A DNA stretch of 64,000 nucleotides, from contig NZ_JACHCP010000005.1 of the NCBI RefSeq assembly GCF_014207185.1, positions 310,001 through 374,000 of the forward strand. The letters are read 5' to 3'. The translations under genes and the position numbers were made by a program. This stretch comes from Rhodanobacter sp. A1T4. GTDB lineage: Bacteria > Pseudomonadota > Gammaproteobacteria > Xanthomonadales > Rhodanobacteraceae. Position 1 is the first letter of the stretch, and each line of letters starts with the position of its first letter. Below the pieces are notes generated by a model. The model was not told the origin of the DNA. It searched no databases and worked only from the letters and a program-made list of their open reading frames with translations. Below are positions 1 to 9,600 of this stretch, piece after piece.

Positions 1-1
1 C

Positions 2-2032
2 GCCGCTGCCCTGCTCGCCCTTGTCGCCGCCACACCGGCGGTGCTTGCCGGCACGTCCGCCATCGATCCCCGCATCGAGAGCCTGCTGACCCAGCTCGGC
101 AAGGTCAAGCCGATCCAGGCTGCACAACTGTCACCGGACGGACGGCAGCTTGCCTGGGTCGTCGAGAACGATCACAAACCGGGCATCCAGATTGCTGATG
201 CCGATGGCGGTCACGCGCGCTCTGTCGATCCGTCGGCGAAGGCTGGTAGTTGCAGCCAGAACGAGATCGCCTGGGCACCGGACTCGCGTCACCTGGCTTA
301 CATCTCCGACTGCAATGGCGCGCTGAACAGCGACAAGGCGCGCCTGTTACAAATCGTATTGGCCGATACGCAAGGCAAGATCGAGCCTGTTGCGCTGACC
401 GCATTGAACGGCAACGCACAGGCGTTGCGCTGGTCCAGCGACGGCAGCCGCCTGGCATTTCTTTACGTGGAGGGCGCGACCCGCCGGGCAAGCGCGGTAT
501 ATGCCGCCAAACCCGCGGCCGGTGAAATAGGCGTGGATGGGCTCGAAATACAACGCGTCGCTACCGTCGCTGCCACCGGCGGTGCGCTGCAGGTGCTTAC
601 GCCCGCGAGCAGCTACGTCTACGAATTCAGCTGGTCGCCGGATGCCCAGCGCATCGCCTATGTATCGGCGCCAGCGCCGGGCGACAACAACTGGTGGGTG
701 GCCAAGCTGTATGTGCAGAACGCGCAGGCAAATGCCGAAGCCACCGTCTTGGTCGACCCAGGTAGCGTCAGCGGCAACCTGCACGGGCTGCAGATCGCCC
801 TGCCTCGATGGTCGCCAGGCGGCTCGCGGATTGCCTTCATCGGTGGACTGATGAGCGACCAGGGGTCGACCGGTGGCGACATCTACGCCGTGCCATCTCG
901 CGGCGGCAGCGTGACCAACCTCACGCCTGACATACACGTCACACCGGCTTGGCTGAGCTGGAACAACGATCAACAACTGCTGGTGTCGCAGATGCGCGGC
1001 GGCGAGAGCGAGATCGCCGAGTATCACATCGACGGCAACAGGGCCACGCAGGACCACGTGCTGTTTAGCGTGCCGGCCAGCGTCAGTGACGGCACGGACG
1101 AGATGGCATTGTCACTGTCACACGATCACGCGCAGCTGGCCTATGTGCAGAGCTCCTACACCGATGCGCCGGAAGTGCACGCTGGCGCGCTTGGCAATAC
1201 GGCACCCAAAGCGGTGACCACCATCAATGCCGCGCTGAAGCCCACTTGGGGCAAAGCGGAATCGGTCGAGTGGAATAACGAAGGTCGGCACGTACAGGGT
1301 TGGTTGCTCTATCCCGCCGGCTACGATGCGAGCAAGTCGTATCCGATGATTGTGATGGTGCACGGCGGTCCATCCGGGGTTGTGATTCCGCGCTGGCCAG
1401 CGGTCGGCTTTGGCGGTGTACCGTTCTCGACCCTGGGCTATTTCGTGTTCATGCCGAATCCGCGGGGCAGCTTTGGCCAGGGCGAGGCTTTCGTGCAGGC
1501 CAATCGCAAGGACTTCGGCTACGGCGACTTGCGCGATACCCTGGTCGGCGTCGACACCATCGAAAAAAAGCTACCCGTGGATGACAAGCGGCTTGGTCTG
1601 ACCGGCTGGAGCTACGGCGGGTTCATGAGCATGTTCGCGCCGACGCAGACACAGCGCTTCCGTGCGGTGGTGGCCGGCGCGGGCATTTCCAACTGGCAGA
1701 GTTACTACGGCGAAAACCTGATCGACCAGTGGATGATCCCGTTCTTCGGCAAGTCGGTGTACGACGATCCGGCGGTCTACGCGAAAAGCTCGGCGATCAA
1801 TTACATCAAGCAGCTGAAAACGCCGATGCTGATCGTCGTCGGTGATCGCGACGCTGAATGTCCGGCTCCGCAGTCGTTCGAGTTATGGCATGCGCTGCGC
1901 GCGCAAGGCGTCACAACCTCGCTGGTGGTTTATCCAAACGAGGGGCATCACTTCGTCGATCCGGCGCATCAACGTGATGTGCTGCAGCGCGCGCTGGCCT
2001 GGTTCGGGAAATATCTGCCGGCGTCGAAATAA
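2..2032 (+). CDS. Secreted S9 family serine peptidase (prolyl oligopeptidase/DPP type), 5' end missing
   Basis: The reading frame is open from base 2. The codons before the GTG at 41 encode an Ala/Leu-rich hydrophobic stretch ending near Val-Leu-Ala-Gly, which reads as a signal peptide, so the gene begins upstream of the window and the product is exported. The N-terminal two thirds have beta-propeller character, with repeated WSPD/WSSDGSR blades (WD40-like/TolB-like). The C-terminal third is an alpha/beta hydrolase. Counting from the GTG at 41, the nucleophile is Ser524 in GWSYGG, the likely acid is Asp604 in the GDRDAECP segment, and the histidine is His636 or His637 in NEGHHF. This is the S9 arrangement for cutting short peptides, usually after proline or another small or charged residue. 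Specificity cannot be read from the sequence. The gene converges on the radical SAM gene 10 bases away. Confidence 0.9.
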   Translation, partial: AAALLALVAATPAVLAGTSAIDPRIESLLTQLGKVKPIQAAQLSPDGRQLAWVVENDHKPGIQIADADGGHARSVDPSAKAGSCSQNEIAWAPDSRHLAYISDCNGALNSDKARLLQIVLADTQGKIEPVALTALNGNAQALRWSSDGSRLAFLYVEGATRRASAVYAAKPAAGEIGVDGLEIQRVATVAATGGALQVLTPASSYVYEFSWSPDAQRIAYVSAPAPGDNNWWVAKLYVQNAQANAEATVLVDPGSVSGNLHGLQIALPRWSPGGSRIAFIGGLMSDQGSTGGDIYAVPSRGGSVTNLTPDIHVTPAWLSWNNDQQLLVSQMRGGESEIAEYHIDGNRATQDHVLFSVPASVSDGTDEMALSLSHDHAQLAYVQSSYTDAPEVHAGALGNTAPKAVTTINAALKPTWGKAESVEWNNEGRHVQGWLLYPAGYDASKSYPMIVMVHGGPSGVVIPRWPAVGFGGVPFSTLGYFVFMPNPRGSFGQGEAFVQANRKDFGYGDLRDTLVGVDTIEKKLPVDDKRLGLTGWSYGGFMSMFAPTQTQRFRAVVAGAGISNWQSYYGENLIDQWMIPFFGKSVYDDPAVYAKSSAINYIKQLKTPMLIVVGDRDAECPAPQSFELWHALRAQGVTTSLVVYPNEGHHFVDPAHQRDVLQRALAWFGKYLPASK

Positions 2033-2042
2033 GTCGCTTCGC

Positions 2043-3161
2043 TCAAAACAAGTCACCCTGTGGCGAAGGTTTTCTTGGCGGCACGAAGCGGGAGCTATCG
2101 AGCTTGAGTTCGCGCGCACGACCGTAGCCGTGCCGACGACTGGCGATGTCGAAACGACGACGCAGCAGATCGGCGAAAACACCTTGCCCGCGCATCCGAG
2201 TAGCGAAGTCGCTGTCGTAATCGCGCCCGGCGTTCATCTGCTGCACCAGACTCATGACGTGATCGGCGCGCTGCGGGGCGTGCAGTGCCAGCCATTCGCG
2301 AAACAGCGCTTTCAACTCATACGGCAGGCGCAGCGTGGTGTAACCGGCGCAGCACGCGCCTGCTTCGGCGGCTTGCGCCAGTACAGCCTCCATGTCCTTG
2401 TCATTGAGCGCAGGGATGATCGGCGCCACCAGCACGCCAACCGGGACGCCCGCATCGCTGAGCGCGCGTATGGTCTTGATCCGCCGATGCGGTGCGCTGG
2501 CGCGCGGCTCAAGCTTGGCAGCCAGCTGATTATCCAGCGAATTGACCGAGACAAAGACCTGCACCAGGTTTTCGCGTGCCATCGGCACCAGGATGTCGAG
2601 ATCGCGTTCAACCAGCGCGTTCTTGGTGACGATGGTGCAGGGGTGATGGCATTCGGCCAGCACCTGCAGTGCGGCGCGCGTCAGCTGCCAGCGCTTTTCG
2701 ATCGGCTGATAGGGATCCGTATTGCTGCCGATATTGATCGGGCTGACGACATAGCCGCGCTTGGCCAGATCGATGCGCAGCACCTCGGCAAGATTGCTCT
2801 TGGCACGCAGCTTGGTTTCGAAATCCAGCCCGGGCGAGAGATTGAGATAGCTGTGCGATGGCCGCGCGTAGCAATAGATGCAACCGTGTTCGCAGCCGCG
2901 ATACGGATTGATCGCCTGGGTAAAGTGAATATCCGGCGAGTCGTTGCGGCTGATGACGCTGCGAGCACGCTCTTCCGTGACTTCGGTACGTGGACGCGGC
3001 GCAGTTTCATCGAGCAACTCGTGCGACCAGCCGTCGTCTTCTGCGTCATGGCGGATGGTTTCGAAGCGGCCCTCCGGATTGGATGCCGCCCCGCGCCCCT
3101 TGATCGCACGACCTTCCGGCTTCGACGAGTCGTGAAGGTTTGTTGGCTGCTCGTTGTCCAT
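2043..3161 (-). CDS. PA0069 family radical SAM protein
   Basis: The product carries the radical SAM iron-sulfur motif C-x3-C-x2-C in the segment RGCEHGCIYCYARP, followed by a TIM-barrel-like half with a spore-photolyase-like (SplB) character. The residues IKGRGAASNPEGRFE near the N-terminus and the NIGSNTDPYQPIE segment are typical of the conserved PA0069 family, whose reaction is unknown. The frame stays open to an ATG at 3296. I place the start at 3161 (372 codons) because the family normally begins shortly before the GRG(A/T)ASNPEGRF segment and the extra N-terminal residues look unconserved. It sits convergent to the S9 peptidase and divergent from a small membrane protein gene. Function is not assigned beyond the fold; start choice is moderately uncertain. 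Confidence 0.85.
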   Translation of the reverse strand: MDNEQPTNLHDSSKPEGRAIKGRGAASNPEGRFETIRHDAEDDGWSHELLDETAPRPRTEVTEERARSVISRNDSPDIHFTQAINPYRGCEHGCIYCYARPSHSYLNLSPGLDFETKLRAKSNLAEVLRIDLAKRGYVVSPINIGSNTDPYQPIEKRWQLTRAALQVLAECHHPCTIVTKNALVERDLDILVPMARENLVQVFVSVNSLDNQLAAKLEPRASAPHRRIKTIRALSDAGVPVGVLVAPIIPALNDKDMEAVLAQAAEAGACCAGYTTLRLPYELKALFREWLALHAPQRADHVMSLVQQMNAGRDYDSDFATRMRGQGVFADLLRRRFDIASRRHGYGRARELKLDSSRFVPPRKPSPQGDLF

Positions 3162-3343
3162 CAACCGATGGTGCCATCGCGATGTCTCAACGACCGCGAC
3201 ATCCGTCAGCACCGGCGCCCATGGCGGAAAAATGTTCGTGCGCAGCGCCCTGATGATGCCAGGTGCGAGGCGTTTGCCGACCGGTTTATGATGCACGCGT
3301 CCAGCTCTCGCTGGCGTTGTGTTTACCCTGATCGAGGTCTGCC

Positions 3344-3571
3344 ATGCGCTGGTTGATGCTGATGGTTACGCTGTTGGCCGTCGTGCTGTGTTTCACCCGT
3401 CACACTGGCGGCGCCATGGGATGGTGGCTGTTTATCAGCGTCATCGGCGCGTTCGCCACCGCGCTGGCTTTTGCGCAGGCAAGAATTTCCGGCAACGCGC
3501 GCAGCGAAAGCCTGTCCGAATACGATCTGAAGCGGCTACGCGAAGGCAAGAACCCGTTGGGACGTGACTGA
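3344..3571 (+). CDS. Small two-helix membrane protein, unknown function
   Basis: A 75-residue product with two hydrophobic segments (about residues 3-17 and 24-43) and a charged C-terminal tail containing LSEYDLKRLREGKNPLGRD. It starts just after the divergent radical SAM gene. The hydrophobic pattern and hydrophilic tail make it a credible inner-membrane protein, but I do not recognise the family. An overlapping longer frame at 3319-3567 is less protein-like. No operon partner is evident. Confidence 0.6.
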   Translation: MRWLMLMVTLLAVVLCFTRHTGGAMGWWLFISVIGAFATALAFAQARISGNARSESLSEYDLKRLREGKNPLGRD

Positions 3572-3757
3572 CCCGGCACAGGCAGCGCCTGCGCATTTCC
3601 GCTGTATCGACGCGATCAGCCTTGGAATGTTGCCTGGTAGTCATTAGCCACCAAAACCCCATCACAGTGAATGCACATCGGGCAACGGAAGCTTGCTCGT
3701 CAGCGGCTTTGGGGTGTGCGCCGCTTGCCTGCCACCTCGTCTACCTGGGAATTTACG

Positions 3758-4018
3758 ATGGACGGATATAGCTTACTTATTTTTCTCTTTATCGGCGCCA
3801 TGGCCGGCTGGCTAGCCGGACTGATCGTGCGTGGTTTCGGCTTTGGTCTGCTTGGCAATATTGTCGTCGGCATCGTTGGCGCGTTTCTCGCTGGCTGGCT
3901 TTTGCCGAAGCTCGGCATTCACTTTGCTGTCATCGGACCGATTGTCACCAGCATCCTGCACGCGATGATCGGTGCGATTGTTTTGTTGGTGGTTATTGGT
4001 CTTTTCAGGCGCGCTTGA
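3758..4018 (+). CDS. GlsB/YeaQ/YmgE family stress-response membrane protein
   Basis: An 86-residue, glycine-rich hydrophobic protein with three predicted membrane helices. It has the family pattern GAMAGWLAGLIVRGFGFGLLGNIVVGIVGAFLAGW. The ATG at 3758 is chosen over an upstream in-frame ATG (3671) because it is preceded by GGGA seven bases away and matches the family's usual N-terminus, where membrane helix one starts almost immediately. Family members accumulate under stress or in stationary phase (the transglycosylase-associated protein family, Pfam); their molecular role is unknown. A strong terminator hairpin lies about 110 bases downstream. Confidence 0.85.
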   Translation: MDGYSLLIFLFIGAMAGWLAGLIVRGFGFGLLGNIVVGIVGAFLAGWLLPKLGIHFAVIGPIVTSILHAMIGAIVLLVVIGLFRRA

Positions 4019-4326
4019 TTCAATACATTCGACTGATTTGTATGGCGTGATTTAGTGCGGCCGATCTAATTCAAACGACCTGTATGGATCTACGGAAATT
4101 GATCCGCGAAAATTGACAATGTGTCGCAAAACGCAACAGTGTGAATTGTTGCGTTTTGCTTTTTCAGGCTCAAAAAAGGCCATCGTGATTTCGATCGCGG
4201 AATCTTTTGCCTCGCGTCATCAGCATGCCCACTTGCGGTATTACACTCGGCCACTGGCTGTGGCGCGATGCGCCATGATGATTTCCTGCTGGTGCGGTTT
4301 TTCACCGGCTCTGCGCGAGGCTCACC
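4019..4326. other. 308-base gap between the GlsB-family gene and acs
   Basis: No convincing gene. It holds the terminator hairpin at 4126-4164 and the presumed promoter and leader of acs. The first half is more AT-rich than the flanking genes. I could not identify a reliable sigma-54, CRP or sigma-70 site by eye. Confidence 0.6.
4126..4164 (+). terminator. Rho-independent terminator after the GlsB-family gene
   Basis: GCAAAACGCAAC (4126-4137) is perfectly complementary to GTTGCGTTTTGC (4148-4159). One further A-T pair closes an eight-base loop, and TTTTT follows immediately at 4160-4164. It lies 108 bases past the stop of the GlsB-family gene and ends its transcript before acs. Confidence 0.8.
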
Positions 4327-6267
4327 ATGTCCAAGCTTTATCCTGTCAAGCCCGAATTCGCTGCCAAGGCACGCATCAGCAAAGCGGATTACACGCGGCA
4401 GTACGCCGAATCGATCGAAGATCCGGACGGCTTCTGGGCAGGTGTTGGGCAGCGGCTGGACTGGAGCAAGGCACCAACCAAAATCAGCGACGTCTCGTTC
4501 GATCCGAAAGACTTGCACATTCGCTGGTACGAGGACGGCATGCTCAACGTGACGACCAATTGTCTCGATCGGCACCTGGCGGAGCGGGGCGACAAGACGG
4601 CGATCATCTTCGAAGGCGATGATCCGAATGAGTCGCGTCGCATCAGCTATCGTGAGCTCCACGCCGAGGTATGCAAGTTTGCCAACACACTGAAGCATCT
4701 TGGCGTGGCCAAGGGCGACCGCGTCGCGATTTATCTGCCGATGATTCCAGAAGCAGCCGTAGCGATGCTGGCTTGCGCGCGCATCGGTGCGATCCACTCG
4801 GTGGTGTTTGGCGGATTTTCACCGGATTCGCTGGCCGGTCGGATTGCCGACTTCACCGCCAAGCTGGTCATCACCGCCGATGAAGGCACACGCGGAGGCA
4901 AGAAGATCGCGCTGAAATCCAATGTCGATGCAGCACTGGAACGCCCCGGTACCCATAGCGTGGAGACGGTTATCGTCGTGCGTCGCACCGGTGCCGCGGT
5001 GCCGATGCAGTCGCCGCGCGATCGTTATTATCACCATCTGATGGATGGCCAGACGGCTGAATGTCCGGCAGAGCCCGTCGAAGCAGAGCATCCGCTGTTC
5101 ATCCTCTACACCTCCGGCTCAACTGGCAAACCGAAGGGCGTGCTGCACACGACCGGTGGTTATCTGGTCTACGCCAGTTACACGCATGAAAGTGTTTTTG
5201 ATCTGCGCGAAGACGACGTGTACTGGTGCACTGCCGACGTTGGCTGGATCACCGGCCATAGCTATGTGGTTTACGGACCACTGGCCAATGGCGCTACCAC
5301 GGTGATGTTCGACGGCGTACCAAACTATCCGGACTACAGCCGCTTCTGGGACGTAGTGGACAAGCACAAGGTCACGCTGTTCTATACAGCACCTACCGCG
5401 ATCCGCGCCCTGATGCGCGAAGGCGAGGCACCGGTGAAGAGGGCCTCACGCGCTTCGCTACGCCTGCTCGGCACAGTCGGCGAGCCGATCAATCCGGAGG
5501 CATGGGAGTGGTATTACCGTGTGGTCGGTGACGAGCGCTGCCCGATCGTCGATACGTGGTGGCAGACCGAGACCGGCGGGATTCTGATCACGCCGCTACC
5601 CGGTGCCATCGACGCCAAGCCAGGGTCGGCCACGCTACCGTTCTTTGGCATAAAACCAGCGATCGTCGATGCAAACGGTGAAATACAGCAGGGCGCGACC
5701 GAAGGCAATTTGCTGATTACCAACTCGTGGCCGGGTCAGATGCGCACGGTCTATGGTGACCATCAGCGCTTTATTGAAACCTATTTCAGTGCCTACCCCG
5801 GCAGCTACTTCACTGGTGATGGCGTACGCCGCGACGAGGACGGTTACTACTGGATCACCGGACGCGTCGATGACGTGATCAACGTCAGCGGCCATCGCAT
5901 CGGCACGGCAGAAGTTGAGAGCGCCCTAGTCGCCCATCCCAAAGTGGCAGAAGCAGCGGTAGTTGGCTGTCCGCACGATATCAAGGGCCAGGGTATCTAC
6001 GCTTACGTGACATTGGTGTCTGGGGTGGAAAGCAGCGACGAGCTGCGGAAGGAGCTGGTGGCATGGGTACGCAAGGAAATTGGACCCATTGCTACGCCGG
6101 ATTACATCCAGTGGGCACCGGGTTTGCCGAAAACGCGCTCAGGTAAAATCATGCGCCGCATTCTGCGCAAGATCGGTGAGAATCTACCCGACCAGCTGGG
6201 CGATATTTCCACACTCGCTGACCCCGGCGTCGTGAAGAGCCTGGTCGATGAGCGACTTATCAAATAG
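4327..6267 (+). CDS. acs: Acetyl-CoA synthetase (AMP-forming acetate-CoA ligase)
   Basis: A 646-residue product of the usual Acs length. It activates acetate with ATP to acetyl-AMP and then forms acetyl-CoA in the cytosol. The adenylate-forming P-loop [11 protein letters not shown] begins at residue 261. The hinge/catalytic C-terminal domain ends with TRSGKIMRR, in which Lys607 corresponds to the lysine reversibly acetylated in Salmonella Acs. The [10 protein letters not shown] segment, typical of acetate and propionate enzymes, is also present. The ATG at 4327 has GAGG eight bases upstream. It is followed by a phosphopantetheinyl transferase gene 69 bases on. In PoxB-containing bacteria, as here (poxB at 23861), Acs recovers acetate made by pyruvate oxidase; that link is inference. 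Confidence 0.96.
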   Translation: MSKLYPVKPEFAAKARISKADYTRQYAESIEDPDGFWAGVGQRLDWSKAPTKISDVSFDPKDLHIRWYEDGMLNVTTNCLDRHLAERGDKTAIIFEGDDPNESRRISYRELHAEVCKFANTLKHLGVAKGDRVAIYLPMIPEAAVAMLACARIGAIHSVVFGGFSPDSLAGRIADFTAKLVITADEGTRGGKKIALKSNVDAALERPGTHSVETVIVVRRTGAAVPMQSPRDRYYHHLMDGQTAECPAEPVEAEHPLFILYTSGSTGKPKGVLHTTGGYLVYASYTHESVFDLREDDVYWCTADVGWITGHSYVVYGPLANGATTVMFDGVPNYPDYSRFWDVVDKHKVTLFYTAPTAIRALMREGEAPVKRASRASLRLLGTVGEPINPEAWEWYYRVVGDERCPIVDTWWQTETGGILITPLPGAIDAKPGSATLPFFGIKPAIVDANGEIQQGATEGNLLITNSWPGQMRTVYGDHQRFIETYFSAYPGSYFTGDGVRRDEDGYYWITGRVDDVINVSGHRIGTAEVESALVAHPKVAEAAVVGCPHDIKGQGIYAYVTLVSGVESSDELRKELVAWVRKEIGPIATPDYIQWAPGLPKTRSGKIMRRILRKIGENLPDQLGDISTLADPGVVKSLVDERLIK

Positions 6268-6301
6268 CCATCCGATGAATCCTGATGCTTTGCTGCAGAA
6301 T

Positions 6302-6322
6302 GCCAGCACTCGTTGTGCTGGC
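6302..6322 (+). repeat. Perfect hairpin between acs and the phosphopantetheinyl transferase gene
   Basis: GCCAGCAC (6302-6309) and GTGCTGGC (6315-6322) form an eight-base-pair stem with a five-base loop. It lies 35 bases after the acs stop and 15 bases before the next start. There is no U-tract, so it is not a standard intrinsic terminator; it may weaken readthrough or affect translation of the next gene. Confidence 0.5.
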
Positions 6323-6336
6323 GGTAAGATCCAGGC

Positions 6337-6975
6337 ATGAAATCCACGGATATGCAGAGCATCGGGCTGATCGCTCAGCGACTGCGCGATGACGAAGTAC
6401 ACGTGTTTCGCCTGTCATATCAACGACAGCAGAAGCGCAACCCTTTACAACAGCTGCTGGGCGCATATCTTGGGATATCCAGCGATGATGTCGCACTGGT
6501 CGATGGCGAGTTTGGACGACCAGCGCTTGATCCGGCGCACGACGCATCATTGGGATTCAACTGGTCACACAGCGGTGATTACGCGCTGATCGCGATTGGA
6601 AGACACCTCACTCCCGGCATAGATATCGAACGCCGACGTGATCGCGCGCGCGCGCTGGATATTGCCGAGCACTATTTCTGCAAGGCCGAACTGGCCGCTT
6701 TGAATGCGCTACAGGCCGAAACACGCAACGTCGCGTTTCTCGAATTATGGACAGCAAAGGAAGCTGTCTTGAAGGCCGTCGGTCGAGGTATCGCGTTCGG
6801 GCTTGATCGTCTCCATGTGGCGAATGTGCATGGACAACTCATGCTGCAGTGGCTCGACGGTGATGACGCTCTTGCCTGGCAGCTGCAGCGACTTGATGTC
6901 GGCGACGACTATTTCGCTGCTCTAGCGTGGCGTGGCCCAGCAAGACAGATCCAAAGCTGGATAGTTGCGACATAA
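6337..6975 (+). CDS. 4'-phosphopantetheinyl transferase superfamily protein (Sfp/AcpT-like)
   Basis: A 212-residue protein with the two superfamily signatures. GIDIERRRD supplies the acidic Mg-binding residues, and FLELWTAKEAVLKAVGRGI contains the (W/F)xxKEA motif with a downstream catalytic lysine. It moves the phosphopantetheine arm from CoA to a serine of an acyl- or peptidyl-carrier protein. The length and the FNWSHSGDYALIAIG segment fit the Sfp-like class rather than the short AcpS class. No carrier protein or polyketide/peptide synthetase gene is in the window, so the substrate is unknown. Confidence 0.88.
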   Translation: MKSTDMQSIGLIAQRLRDDEVHVFRLSYQRQQKRNPLQQLLGAYLGISSDDVALVDGEFGRPALDPAHDASLGFNWSHSGDYALIAIGRHLTPGIDIERRRDRARALDIAEHYFCKAELAALNALQAETRNVAFLELWTAKEAVLKAVGRGIAFGLDRLHVANVHGQLMLQWLDGDDALAWQLQRLDVGDDYFAALAWRGPARQIQSWIVAT

Positions 6976-7069
6976 GCTTTGAGCGATACAACAGCGTTCA
7001 CGTCGCTCGGCTAATCTAGGCATCGCTATCCCGCGCATCATCTCCAACTGACGGAATCGTTTCGCCGCC

Positions 7070-7813
7070 ATGACTTTGCTCAGCGTCAATCTCAATAAAA
7101 TCGCAGTTCTGCGTAATTCGCGCGGCGGCGATGAACCGGACATCTGCAAGGCGGCGCAGACTTGCATTGAGTCTGGCTGCGGCGGCATTACTGTGCATCC
7201 ACGGCCCGACCTTCGCCACGTGCGACCGGACGACGTGCGCGCGCTGGCCGCGTTGCTACGGGGTCGGGTGGAATACAACATCGAAGGCAATCCGTTTGCC
7301 GGTGCGCGCGGAGAGTATCCCGGGCTCATTGCGCTCGCTCGCGAGGTACGGCCGACCCAGGTGACCCTGGTGCCGGATAGTGATGGTCAGATCACCTCCG
7401 ATCACGGTTTTGATCTCGAACGTGATATCGATCGCCTGCGTCCGCTGGTGGCCGAGCTGCTTGAGCTGGGTTGCCGCGTCAGCCTGTTTGTCGATGCCGG
7501 TACCGAAAATTTCGATTCGGCCGTGGTGATTGGTGTCGAGCGGATCGAAATTTATACCGGTCCCTATGCGCAAGCGTTTGTCGAAGGAAAGCCCGGGGCA
7601 GCCCTGGCCGCCTGCGCGGACACCGCCCGCCGGGCACAACGGGCAGGATTGGCAGTCAATGCAGGACACGATCTCAGTCAGGCGAATCTAGGCACCTTCA
7701 AGGCAGCGATTCCCGGATTGGCCGAAGTATCGATCGGGCACGCTTTGATCGGTGAAGCACTGTATGAAGGTCTGGCTTCGACCGTGCGCAACTATGTGCA
7801 AATCCTGCGCTGA
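7070..7813 (+). CDS. pdxJ: Pyridoxine 5'-phosphate synthase
   Basis: A 247-residue TIM-barrel protein matching PdxJ throughout. [20 protein letters not shown] at the start corresponds to the family's VN(I/L)(D)H(V/I)AT(L/V)R region. [34 protein letters not shown] and AVNAGHDL follow in order. It condenses 1-deoxyxylulose 5-phosphate with 3-amino-2-oxopropyl phosphate in the last step of de novo vitamin B6 synthesis. It converges on exbD2 with a two-way terminator between. Closeness of pdxJ to the tonB-exb cluster is also known from Xanthomonas. Confidence 0.96.
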   Translation: MTLLSVNLNKIAVLRNSRGGDEPDICKAAQTCIESGCGGITVHPRPDLRHVRPDDVRALAALLRGRVEYNIEGNPFAGARGEYPGLIALAREVRPTQVTLVPDSDGQITSDHGFDLERDIDRLRPLVAELLELGCRVSLFVDAGTENFDSAVVIGVERIEIYTGPYAQAFVEGKPGAALAACADTARRAQRAGLAVNAGHDLSQANLGTFKAAIPGLAEVSIGHALIGEALYEGLASTVRNYVQILR

Positions 7814-7856
7814 GCATTGCCAATAGCTGTGACTGAAGTTCAGTCCACCAAAAGCA

Positions 7857-7885
7857 AACCCCCGCTCGAGGCGGGGGCTTGTTTT
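7857..7885. terminator. Two-way terminator between pdxJ and exbD2
   Basis: CCCCCGC (7859-7865) pairs with GCGGGGG (7871-7877) around the loop TCGAG. On the plus strand it is followed by CTTGTTTTG, and on the minus strand by TTTGCTTTTGG. It therefore serves both converging genes. Confidence 0.8.
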
Positions 7886-7910
7886 GTAAGCGATTTGAGA
7901 AACTCTCAGA

Positions 7911-8318
7911 TCACTGGCTATCGGCAAATCCAATCTTGGTCAGGTTGTAGCTCTTCGCATCTGCCAGCACGCGTGCCACATACTGATAGGCCGCTGCGTC
8001 GTCTGCCGCGATCTGGATTTCAGCCGGATCCGGCTGCTGGGCGATGACGGCCAGCTGTGCCTTCAAGCCCAACTCATCCACCGGCGTATCGTTCCAGTAG
8101 AACGCACCACTCTGATCGATCTTGAGATGGATAGGATCCTTCGGATTGGTCGGTGGAGGGATGTTTTGATTCGGCTGCGGCAGATCGACCTTGATCTTGA
8201 GCGAAAGCACCGGTGCCGTGATCATGAAAATGATCAGCAGCACCAGCATCACGTCGACCAACGGCGTGACGTTGATGTCCGCCATCGGGCCGCCGCCGCT
8301 ATTGCTGGTAAAGGCCAT
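7911..8318 (-). CDS. exbD2: ExbD2, biopolymer transport protein of the ExbD/TolR family
   Basis: A 135-residue protein with one N-terminal membrane helix carrying the channel aspartate in INVTPLVDVMLVLLIIFMITAP, followed by a periplasmic domain. It is the second ExbD of the cluster and starts three bases after the exbD1 stop, so the two are co-transcribed and probably translationally coupled. With ExbB it forms the proton-motive-force motor that drives TonB. In Xanthomonas campestris the extra ExbD2 was reported as dispensable for iron uptake but needed for some plant interactions; whether that holds here is unknown. Confidence 0.93.
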   Translation of the reverse strand: MAFTSNSGGGPMADINVTPLVDVMLVLLIIFMITAPVLSLKIKVDLPQPNQNIPPPTNPKDPIHLKIDQSGAFYWNDTPVDELGLKAQLAVIAQQPDPAEIQIAADDAAAYQYVARVLADAKSYNLTKIGFADSQ

Positions 8319-8321
8319 ACG

Positions 8322-8747
8322 TCACTGTCCCTTCAATGGAGCGGTGGTCAAGAATGCGACGTGCACCATGCCCGAGTCTTTTGCGTCACTGATGATCTTT
8401 TTCACGATCTTGAACTCGGTGGACTTGTCGGCACGGATCTGCAGTTCCGGCTGCGGCGTCTGCTGAGCCTTCACCAGGAACTGCGCCTTCAGCTCAGCCG
8501 CCGTGATCGGGCGATCGTTGAAATACAAGCTGCCATCCTGCTTGACCGCGAGATCAAGCGGCGGCGTCTTGACCGGCTCGTCCTTGGACTTCGGGTTGGC
8601 GACCGGCAATTCGATCGTTACCGTGTGCGACATCAGCGGCGCCGTGATCATGAAGATGATCAGTAGTACCAACATCACGTCGACTAGCGGCGTGACATTG
8701 ATCTCCGACATCGGACCACCGGAATTACCACCTGAGCTCATAGCCAT
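8322..8747 (-). CDS. exbD1: ExbD1, biopolymer transport protein of the ExbD/TolR family
   Basis: A 141-residue ExbD with the same helix and essential aspartate (INVTPLVDVMLVLLIIFMITAP) as ExbD2 but a divergent periplasmic half. GAGG lies seven bases before the chosen ATG at 8747; a second in-frame ATG two codons later is possible. It sits 10 bases after exbB. The nearly identical helix and diverged C-terminal domain indicate an old tandem duplication with exbD2. Confidence 0.93.
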   Translation of the reverse strand: MAMSSGGNSGGPMSEINVTPLVDVMLVLLIIFMITAPLMSHTVTIELPVANPKSKDEPVKTPPLDLAVKQDGSLYFNDRPITAAELKAQFLVKAQQTPQPELQIRADKSTEFKIVKKIISDAKDSGMVHVAFLTTAPLKGQ

Positions 8748-8757
8748 GAGTCAGACC

Positions 8758-9531
8758 TCACTTCAGGGTCGGTGCGGCGCCTTCGACGCGCGAGCCGGTA
8801 GCGAAGAAGTCGTGCAGGTCATGCGCGAATTCGTCGAAGCGAGCGTACGTCAGACGGTTGGAGCGATTGAAGAAGTTGTAGGCGAGCACGGCCGGGATGG
8901 CGGTGAACAGACCGAACGCGGTCATGATCAGAGCCTCACCGACGGGACCTGCCACAGCGCTCATCGAGGCGTTGCCGGTAGCTGCAATGCCGATAAGAGC
9001 GTTGTAGATGCCCCAGACGGTACCGAGCAAGCCGACGAACGGTGCGGAAGAACCCACCGTTGCCAGCAGGGTCAGACCACCTTCCAGACGCAGGCTCTCG
9101 CGCGACACCGCCTGACGAAGCGCGCGGTCGATGAATTCCGAACGGCTCAGCGACTCGGCGAGGCGGCCGGCACCGGTTGAAGACTGCTGGTGATGGGCCA
9201 CTGCCGAGGCAGCGTCCAATGCAATCTTCGAGAACGGTTCGCCCTTGGGCTGCGCTTCCAGCTCGCGAATCGCGTCCTGGGTGGAGCCGTTATTCCAAAA
9301 ACCATCAATCACTTTGTCTCGGCGCGAATTCACCATCGCATTGCGGATCGCATTGGCGATGATGAAGTACCAAGAGGAGAAGGACATCACCACCAAGGTC
9401 ACAAAGACGATCCAGCCGAGGGCGTCGAAGTGATGTATCAGGTGGTCGAAACCCATCTGCTTCATGGCTTCGGCGTTGCTGGTGCCGCCCGCTTGCGCGG
9501 CGTCGGATGCTGCAGGAGTCTGTAAGAACAT
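8758..9531 (-). CDS. exbB: ExbB, MotA/TolQ/ExbB proton-channel protein
   Basis: A 257-residue inner-membrane protein with three helices: about residues 38-58, then the conserved pair in LATVGSSAPFVGLLGTVWGIYNAL and GEALIMTAFGLFTAIPAVLAYNFFNR. A cytoplasmic loop lies between helices one and two. It forms the pentameric channel around ExbD and couples proton flow to TonB. The gene lies between tonB and exbD1 in a single minus-strand operon. Confidence 0.95.
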   Translation of the reverse strand: MFLQTPAASDAAQAGGTSNAEAMKQMGFDHLIHHFDALGWIVFVTLVVMSFSSWYFIIANAIRNAMVNSRRDKVIDGFWNNGSTQDAIRELEAQPKGEPFSKIALDAASAVAHHQQSSTGAGRLAESLSRSEFIDRALRQAVSRESLRLEGGLTLLATVGSSAPFVGLLGTVWGIYNALIGIAATGNASMSAVAGPVGEALIMTAFGLFTAIPAVLAYNFFNRSNRLTYARFDEFAHDLHDFFATGSRVEGAAPTLK

Positions 9532-9600
9532 AACGCTACCCTAGGAAGTCAAGCGTGAACTGTAACTGTAATCCAATGACGTCGGATGACAGATGATTAA